Assembly: GCF_017302985.1 (NCBI RefSeq)
Contig: NZ_JAFIMU010000007.1
Span: 2,232,001-2,296,000, forward strand
Source of the DNA: Corallococcus macrosporus
GTDB taxonomy: Bacteria > Myxococcota > Myxococcia > Myxococcales > Myxococcaceae
Length of the DNA stretch: 64,000 nucleotides
Reading direction: 5' to 3'
This document shows positions 59,502 through 64,000 of this stretch, in pieces. The notes below the pieces were generated by a model. The model saw only the letters and a list, made by a program, of their open reading frames with translations, was not told the DNA's origin and made no database searches. The stretch's first letter is position 1. Every line of letters starts with the position of its first letter. Position numbers and translations under genes: made by a program.

Positions 59502-61232
59502 ATGGCCCCCCCGTCCGTCCTGCTGATGCTGGCGCTCGCCGCGCCCGCCGCGTCCGTCCCCAACTTCTCCACAGCCGAGTCCTCCGCCGCCCGCCTCACC
59601 GAAGCGGGCACGGCCTCCGTGCGCTCCGTCATCCGGAACGCGGGACCCGGGAGTCTTGAGGCAGCGGGCCTCGCGTCGGTGCGCAGCGCGATGGGGACCA
59701 CGACCGTCGCGATGCGGATGCCCGCGGGCCTCGCCCAGGCCGGGTCACCCTCCCCTGCCGCGTCCGAGGCGAACACGGCGCCCGCCACGGGCGCCGCGCA
59801 AAGCCAGACAGACTCCCTCTCGGAGGCCGGCCGCATCGCCGTGGAGGCCAGCGTCGGGGCCCTGCGCGCCGCCGCCATCGCGATGCATGGCAAGGCCGCG
59901 CCGGGCCTCGCCACCGCCGTGGGCAACCCGGACGAGCACTACGCCCGGGGCGTCGCCGCGCTCCAGTCCAAGGACTCCCGCACCGCCATCACGGAGCTGT
60001 CCGCGTGCGTGCAGGCCGCGCCGTCCCGCGCCGACTGCCGCTGGGAGCTGGGCTGGGCCTGGTCCGTGGAAGGCCGCTGGGCGGACTCACTCACGCAGTG
60101 GACGCAGGTGCGCGCGCTCAATCCCAACCAGCCGGACCTGGAGGGCGCGCTCACGCAGGCCCGCAACCAGGCCGCGCTCCAGGCCAGGCTCGCGCAGCCC
60201 GTGGACAGCACGCCCCGTCCGCCCCCGCCCGCGGGCGCGAAGCTGCGCATCCGCGCCGCCGGTGACCTGATGCTCGGCACCACCGTGCCGGAGGGCTACC
60301 TGCCCCCCGAGGGCGGCGGCAGCGTCATCGCGGCCGTGCGCCCCCTGCTGGAGGATGCGGACCTCACCTTCGTGAACCTGGAAGGGCCGCTCTGCGACAC
60401 CGGCAAGACCACCAAGTGCCGCTCGCCCGCGAACTGCTACGCGTTCCGCTCCCCCACGTCCTTCGGCGAGTACCTGAAGCAGGCCAGCGTGGACGTGGTC
60501 TCCACCGCCAACAACCACTCCGGCGACTTCGGCGAGGAGTGCCGCCGCGCCACCGAGTCCACGCTGGACGCGCTGGGCATCGCCTGGAGCGGGCCGCCGG
60601 GCAGCGTCGCCACGCTGGAGCGCAACGGCCTGAAGATCGGCCTCGTGGCCTTCCACACGTCCGCGGGCTGCAACCACCTCAACAACCTGCCCACCGCCAC
60701 CGCGCTGGTGAAGCAGACCGCCGCCACGCACGACATCGTCATCGTCTCCTTCCACGGCGGCGCCGAGGGCGGCAAGGCCCTGCACGTCCCGCAGGGCAAG
60801 GAGATGTTCTTCGGCGAGGACCGCGGCGACCTGCGCGTCTTCACCCACGCGGTGGTGGACGCGGGCGCGCACCTGGTGCTCGGCCACGGCCCGCACGTCG
60901 CGCGCGCCATGGAGTTCTACCAGGGCCGCCTCATCGCCTACTCCATGGGCAACTTCGCCACCTACGGCCGCTTCAACCTCAAGGGTCCGCAGGGCCTGGG
61001 CATGATCCTCGAGGTGGAGCTGGACGCGAACGGCCGCTTCTCCACCGGCCGCATCCTCCCCACGAAGCAGGTCGGTGAAGGCATCACCCAGCCGGACCCG
61101 GACGCCAACGTCGTCTCGCTGGTGCGCAAGCTCACCCTCGAGGACTTCCCCGACACGGGCGCCCGCATCGCCGACGACGGCCGCCTCTCTCCGCGCAAGG
61201 CGGCCGCCACCGTCACCAACACCGTGCCGTAG
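59502..61232 (+). CDS. CapA-type phosphoesterase with TPR-like N-domain
   Basis: 576 aa. A short hydrophobic N-terminus (APPSVLLMLALAAPAASV) may be a signal. Residues about 20-140 are Ala/Ser-rich, and about 145-230 TPR-like (EHYARGVAALQSKDSRTAITELS, DCRWELGWAWSVEGRW). Residues about 247-560 are a PGA_cap domain: AAGDLMLGTTVPEGYL, FVNLEGPL, DVVSTANNHSGDFG, IVSFHGGAEG, LVLGHGPHV, AYSMGNFAT. CapA homologues take part in poly-gamma-glutamate or capsule assembly, but no capBC genes are present here. Confidence 0.85.
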   Translation: MAPPSVLLMLALAAPAASVPNFSTAESSAARLTEAGTASVRSVIRNAGPGSLEAAGLASVRSAMGTTTVAMRMPAGLAQAGSPSPAASEANTAPATGAAQSQTDSLSEAGRIAVEASVGALRAAAIAMHGKAAPGLATAVGNPDEHYARGVAALQSKDSRTAITELSACVQAAPSRADCRWELGWAWSVEGRWADSLTQWTQVRALNPNQPDLEGALTQARNQAALQARLAQPVDSTPRPPPPAGAKLRIRAAGDLMLGTTVPEGYLPPEGGGSVIAAVRPLLEDADLTFVNLEGPLCDTGKTTKCRSPANCYAFRSPTSFGEYLKQASVDVVSTANNHSGDFGEECRRATESTLDALGIAWSGPPGSVATLERNGLKIGLVAFHTSAGCNHLNNLPTATALVKQTAATHDIVIVSFHGGAEGGKALHVPQGKEMFFGEDRGDLRVFTHAVVDAGAHLVLGHGPHVARAMEFYQGRLIAYSMGNFATYGRFNLKGPQGLGMILEVELDANGRFSTGRILPTKQVGEGITQPDPDANVVSLVRKLTLEDFPDTGARIADDGRLSPRKAAATVTNTVP

Positions 61233-61262
61233 CGCCGAGCCTTCCCGACAACGCCGCACCCG

Positions 61263-61297
61263 CACCCACGGAAGGCCACGCCTTTCGTGGGTGTTTT
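61263..61297 (+). terminator. Intrinsic terminator after the CapA-type gene
   Basis: CACCCACGGAAGG-CCACG-CCTTTCGTGGGTG, 12 of 13 bp paired, then TTTTGC. It begins 30 nt after the stop. Confidence 0.8.
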
Positions 61298-61447
61298 GCA
61301 TGTCACGCTTCGCGCATCACCGTCAGGGAATGCGCGCTTTGTTGAAGCCGGGCTGCTGCCTCGGCTGCCATGCGCCTCATTGCGCCTCCAAGCGTGCCGC
61401 GCCGTGCAAGGCGCGAGTGCGCGACGTGCGCTAAGACAGACTCCGAC

Positions 61448-62722
61448 GTGCCTGCCCATCGACTGCCACGACTGACTTCGCTGCGCCCGTTCGACTACCC
61501 CGGCTACTTCGCGGTGTGGCTGGGCGCGCTCATCTCCAACATCGGCACCTGGATGGAGACGGTGGCGATGGGCGTGTACGTCACGCAGACCACGGGCAAG
61601 GCCGAGTGGACGGGCGCCGTCGTCGCGCTGTCGTTCCTGCCCGCGGTCATCCTCGCGCCGGTGGGTGGCGCGCTGGCGGATCGCTTCGACCGTCGCGCGT
61701 ACGCGGGGCTGGGCGCCATCCTCCAGGCGGCGCTCGCGGCGGTGATGACGGTGCTGGCGTTCCGGGGACAGCTGTCGGTGCCCGTCATCGGCGTCATCTC
61801 GTTCCTCAACGGCTGCGTGAGCACGCTCACCTATCCGGCCTTCTCCGCGCTGCTCGCGGAGCTGGTGCCGCCGGAAGACCTGCACCTGTCCACCAGCCTC
61901 AACTCCGCGCAGTTCAACCTGGGCCGCATCCTGGGCCCCACGCTGGCCGCGGTGGTGCTGCAGGCGGGCGGGCCCGCGTGGGCGCTGCTCGCGAACACGC
62001 TGTCCTTCTTCGCGGTGCTGGTGGCGCTGTGGCGCGTGGTGCCGCCGGCGCGCGACCCGGCCGCGAAGCGCGAGCCGCTCTGGGACGGCATCCGCCGCGG
62101 CATCACGGTGGCGCGCGACGACGAGGACATCTCGCTGGTGCTGACGGCCACCTTCTTCGTGGCCGCGCTGGTGGCGCCGTTCATCGGCCTGGTGCCGGTG
62201 TTCGCCATCCGCGAGCTGGGCCAGGGCGCGGCGGCCACGTCGCTGCTGGTGACGTGCCAGGGCGCGGGCGCGGTGACGGCGGCGCTGTGCGTGGGCACGC
62301 TCGCGGAGCTCTTCGGGCAGCGCAAGCTGCGCGGCTACGCGGCGACTACCATCGCGGTGCTGGCGGGGGTGTACTGGCTGGCGCCCACGCTCCAGGTGGC
62401 CGCGGTGTGCATCTTCTTCCTCGGCGCCAACTACCTGGTGCTGATGAGCAGCCTGAGCTCCGCCTGCCAGGGCCGCGTGCCGCGCGAGCTGCAGGCGCGC
62501 ATGGGCAGCCTCTACAGCATGGTGCTGGGCGCGGGCTATTCGCTGGGCGTCTGGTTCCTGGGCGCGCTCGCGGACCGCATGAACCTGCGCTTCGTGACCA
62601 TCGGCGCGGCGGCCATCTTCCTGGCGCTGGTGCTCACCACGCGCCTGCTCAAGCCCGCGCGCTTCGAGAACGAGCCCCTGGCCCAGGCGGAAGTCCAGCC
62701 GTTCTCCGACAGCGCGCACTGA
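61448..62722 (+). CDS. MFS transporter (EntS/MFS_3 type)
   Basis: 424 aa from GTG at 61448. About 11-12 hydrophobic segments. FDYPGYFAVWLGALISNIGTWMETVAMGVYVT is the family's first-helix motif and GGALADRFDRR the loop 2-3 motif. TFFVAALVAPFIGLVPVFAIRELGQG starts the second half. The pattern fits enterobactin-exporter-like MFS_3 proteins; substrate unknown. The SRPBCC gene follows after 28 nt and may be cotranscribed. Confidence 0.9.
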   Translation: MPAHRLPRLTSLRPFDYPGYFAVWLGALISNIGTWMETVAMGVYVTQTTGKAEWTGAVVALSFLPAVILAPVGGALADRFDRRAYAGLGAILQAALAAVMTVLAFRGQLSVPVIGVISFLNGCVSTLTYPAFSALLAELVPPEDLHLSTSLNSAQFNLGRILGPTLAAVVLQAGGPAWALLANTLSFFAVLVALWRVVPPARDPAAKREPLWDGIRRGITVARDDEDISLVLTATFFVAALVAPFIGLVPVFAIRELGQGAAATSLLVTCQGAGAVTAALCVGTLAELFGQRKLRGYAATTIAVLAGVYWLAPTLQVAAVCIFFLGANYLVLMSSLSSACQGRVPRELQARMGSLYSMVLGAGYSLGVWFLGALADRMNLRFVTIGAAAIFLALVLTTRLLKPARFENEPLAQAEVQPFSDSAH

Positions 62723-62750
62723 CGCGCGTTTCCCCAAAAAGGGAGTGCCC

Positions 62751-63188
62751 ATGGAGCCGAAGTTCCAGGTGCAGTTGAAGATCCGCAAGCCGGTGGCGCA
62801 GGTGTTCGAGGCGGTGGTGAACCCCGCGAAGCTGAGCGGCTACTTCGTGACGACGAGCAGCGGTCCGCTGGCGGCGGGCACCACGGTGAAGTGGAGTTTC
62901 GCGGAGGCCCCCGGCGAGTTCGACGTCATCACGCGCGAGGTGATTCCCAACGAGCGCATCGTCTTCGAGTGGCCCGCGGACCGCGGCTCCCTCACGCGCG
63001 TGGAGATGACCTTCGTGCCGCTGGACGCAGGCAACACGATGGTGAAGGTGAGCGAGTCCGGGTGGAAGCCGGATGAGAAGGGCTTCGAGGCGTCCTACGG
63101 CAACGCGGGCGGCTGGATGCACATGATGGTCTGCCTCAAGGGCTACCTGGAGTTCGGCATCAACCTCCGCGAGGGCGGGGCGCTCTGA
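62751..63188 (+). CDS. SRPBCC (AHSA1-like) protein
   Basis: 145 aa from ATG at 62751, GGGAG 6 nt upstream. A single START/AHSA1 fold: QVQLKIRKPVAQVFEAVVNPAKLSGYFVT, GTTVKWSFAEAPGEFDVITREVIPNERIVFEW, a second strand set and a C-terminal helix (GWMHMMVCLKGYLEFGINLREG). Lipophilic-ligand binding is likely; ligand unknown. Confidence 0.88.
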   Translation: MEPKFQVQLKIRKPVAQVFEAVVNPAKLSGYFVTTSSGPLAAGTTVKWSFAEAPGEFDVITREVIPNERIVFEWPADRGSLTRVEMTFVPLDAGNTMVKVSESGWKPDEKGFEASYGNAGGWMHMMVCLKGYLEFGINLREGGAL

Positions 63189-63259
63189 AATCCGCGACGC
63201 GGGGGAATGTCCTGGCCACACTGCCGTTCCCGCGCGTCCCGTTCCCGCCAAGGAGCCCC

Positions 63260-64000
63260 ATGTCCTCCGTCCGCGTCCCCGCCCTGCTGCTCTCCGCGCT
63301 GCTCCTGTCCGCCCCGGCCGCGAACGCGCAGGACGCGAAACGCGCACCGGAGGCGCTGGGCCTGGGCATGGAGGGCTACCCCTACCCCGCCCCGGTGCAG
63401 TTCCTGCCCGTGACGCTGGAGGGTCAGGACCTGCGCATGGCGTACATGGACGTGAAGCCCACGGCCAACGCCAACGGGCGCACGGTGGTGCTGCTGCACG
63501 GCAAGAACTTCTTCGGCGCGTACTGGAAGGACACCCTCCGCGTCCTCACGGGCGCGGGCTACCGCGTCGTCGTGCCGGACCAGGTGGGCTTCGGCAAGTC
63601 GTCCAAGCCGGCCATCGCGTACAGCTTCCACACGCTGGCGTCGCTGACGAAGCAGGTGCTGGACACGGTGGGCGTGAAGCAGGCCGCCGTCGTGGGCCAC
63701 AGCATGGGCGGCATGCTCGCCACGCGCTTCGCGCTGATGTACCCGGAGGTGACGACGCAGCTCGTGCTGGAGAATCCCATCGGGCTGGAGGACTACCGCG
63801 AGTCCGTCCCGTGGAAGTCCACCGAGGACCTCTACCAGGAGAACCTCAAGGCCACGGAGGAAGGCCTGCGCAAGTACCAGCGCGGCTACTACGTGAAGTG
63901 GAAGCCCGAGTACGACGAATACGTCCAGGTCCTCTACCGCCAGACGCTCAGCGGCGAGTACCCGCGCCTGGCCTGGGTGTCCGCCGCCACGCAGACGATG
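63260..64000 (+). CDS. Exported alpha/beta-hydrolase, 5' part
   Basis: 247 codons, running off the window end. AGGAG lies 5 nt before the ATG. Signal peptide LLLSALLLSAPAANAQ. The hydrolase fold follows: VVLLHGKNFFGAYWKDTLRVL with the oxyanion loop, VVVPDQVGFGKSSKP, and VVGHSMGGMLATRFAL with nucleophile Ser in GHSMGG, then LVLENPIGLEDYRE. The catalytic Asp and His are outside the window. A periplasmic or secreted esterase/hydrolase. Confidence 0.88.
   Translation, partial: MSSVRVPALLLSALLLSAPAANAQDAKRAPEALGLGMEGYPYPAPVQFLPVTLEGQDLRMAYMDVKPTANANGRTVVLLHGKNFFGAYWKDTLRVLTGAGYRVVVPDQVGFGKSSKPAIAYSFHTLASLTKQVLDTVGVKQAAVVGHSMGGMLATRFALMYPEVTTQLVLENPIGLEDYRESVPWKSTEDLYQENLKATEEGLRKYQRGYYVKWKPEYDEYVQVLYRQTLSGEYPRLAWVSAATQTM

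Overview
The window is a stretch of a high-GC (about 70%) delta-proteobacterial chromosome. The gene content points to a myxobacterium of the family Myxococcaceae, with Corallococcus or Myxococcus as the best guess. The markers are SitA-type lipoprotein toxins with paired immunity genes, two PEGA-tailed Ser/Thr kinases, PilZ proteins, PAS-rich histidine kinases, many Cys-rich lipoproteins, and frequent GTG/TTG starts. I saw no rRNA, tRNA or CRISPR array. The window starts inside a PaaI-type thioesterase gene and ends inside an alpha/beta-hydrolase gene.

Layout. (1) 1-4.2 kb: thioesterase end, a small secretin-N-domain-like exported protein, a TPR/proline-rich protein, and a first SitA-like toxin (HNH/AHH nuclease tip) overlapping a DUF2019 immunity gene by 4 nt. 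(2) 4.4-7.2 kb: RtcB RNA ligase, a coiled-coil PilZ protein and a VOC protein. (3) 7.2-9.3 kb, minus strand: a second SitA-like toxin (REase-5-type tip) overlapping an Imm52-type immunity gene. (4) 9.4-14.6 kb: a lipoprotein phosphoesterase, a PAS hybrid histidine kinase, and an intact IS630-family element that landed exactly in the kinase stop codon. (5) 14.7-18.7 kb: a secreted orphan, an AlbA_2/Schlafen-type ATP-binding protein with a 21-nt tandem-repeat linker, a cupin and an MBL-fold hydrolase. (6) 18.7-23.5 kb: a membrane PAS/GAF histidine kinase divergent from a lipoprotein with eight exact 144-nt cysteine repeats. (7) 23.6-29.4 kb: an Ala/Lys-rich orphan, a trigger-factor-like PPIase without a recognisable ribosome-binding domain, a membrane protein, polyphosphate kinase and a lipoprotein.

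(8) 29.5-33.7 kb, minus strand: a probable three-gene operon of glucose-dehydrogenase-type enzyme, GH15 glycosidase (GTGA overlap) and App1-like phosphatase. (9) 33.9-37.3 kb: a small membrane protein and an ATPase-permease-binding-protein ABC importer of the nitrate/sulfonate/taurine class. (10) 37.3-42.7 kb: an exported protein, a NYN-OST-HTH putative RNase, a PilZ protein with a GNAT-like tail, a YkgJ Cys-cluster protein and an exported protein. (11) 42.8-51.9 kb: an RNase II/R-type exonuclease, a Ser/Thr kinase with repeats and PEGA tail, a GIN-domain protein, an aldo/keto reductase, a DUF429 protein and a secreted orphan. (12) 51.9-58.8 kb: a Hydin-like/Cys-rich/propeller lipoprotein, two small orphans, a five-copy TCCACA array resembling DnaA boxes, a second PEGA kinase, glutathione synthetase and a TrmN6-like methyltransferase. 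(13) 58.9-64 kb: DoxX, CapA-type phosphoesterase, MFS exporter, SRPBCC protein and the partial hydrolase.

The genes mix housekeeping functions (RtcB, Ppk, GshB, RNase R) with accessory social and signalling functions. The strongest candidates for a special system are the two SitA/immunity cassettes 4 kb apart on opposite strands. Their N-terminal delivery scaffolds are shared and their C-terminal warheads are unrelated. The other striking event is the IS630 insertion that changed a TAG stop to TAA without altering the protein.
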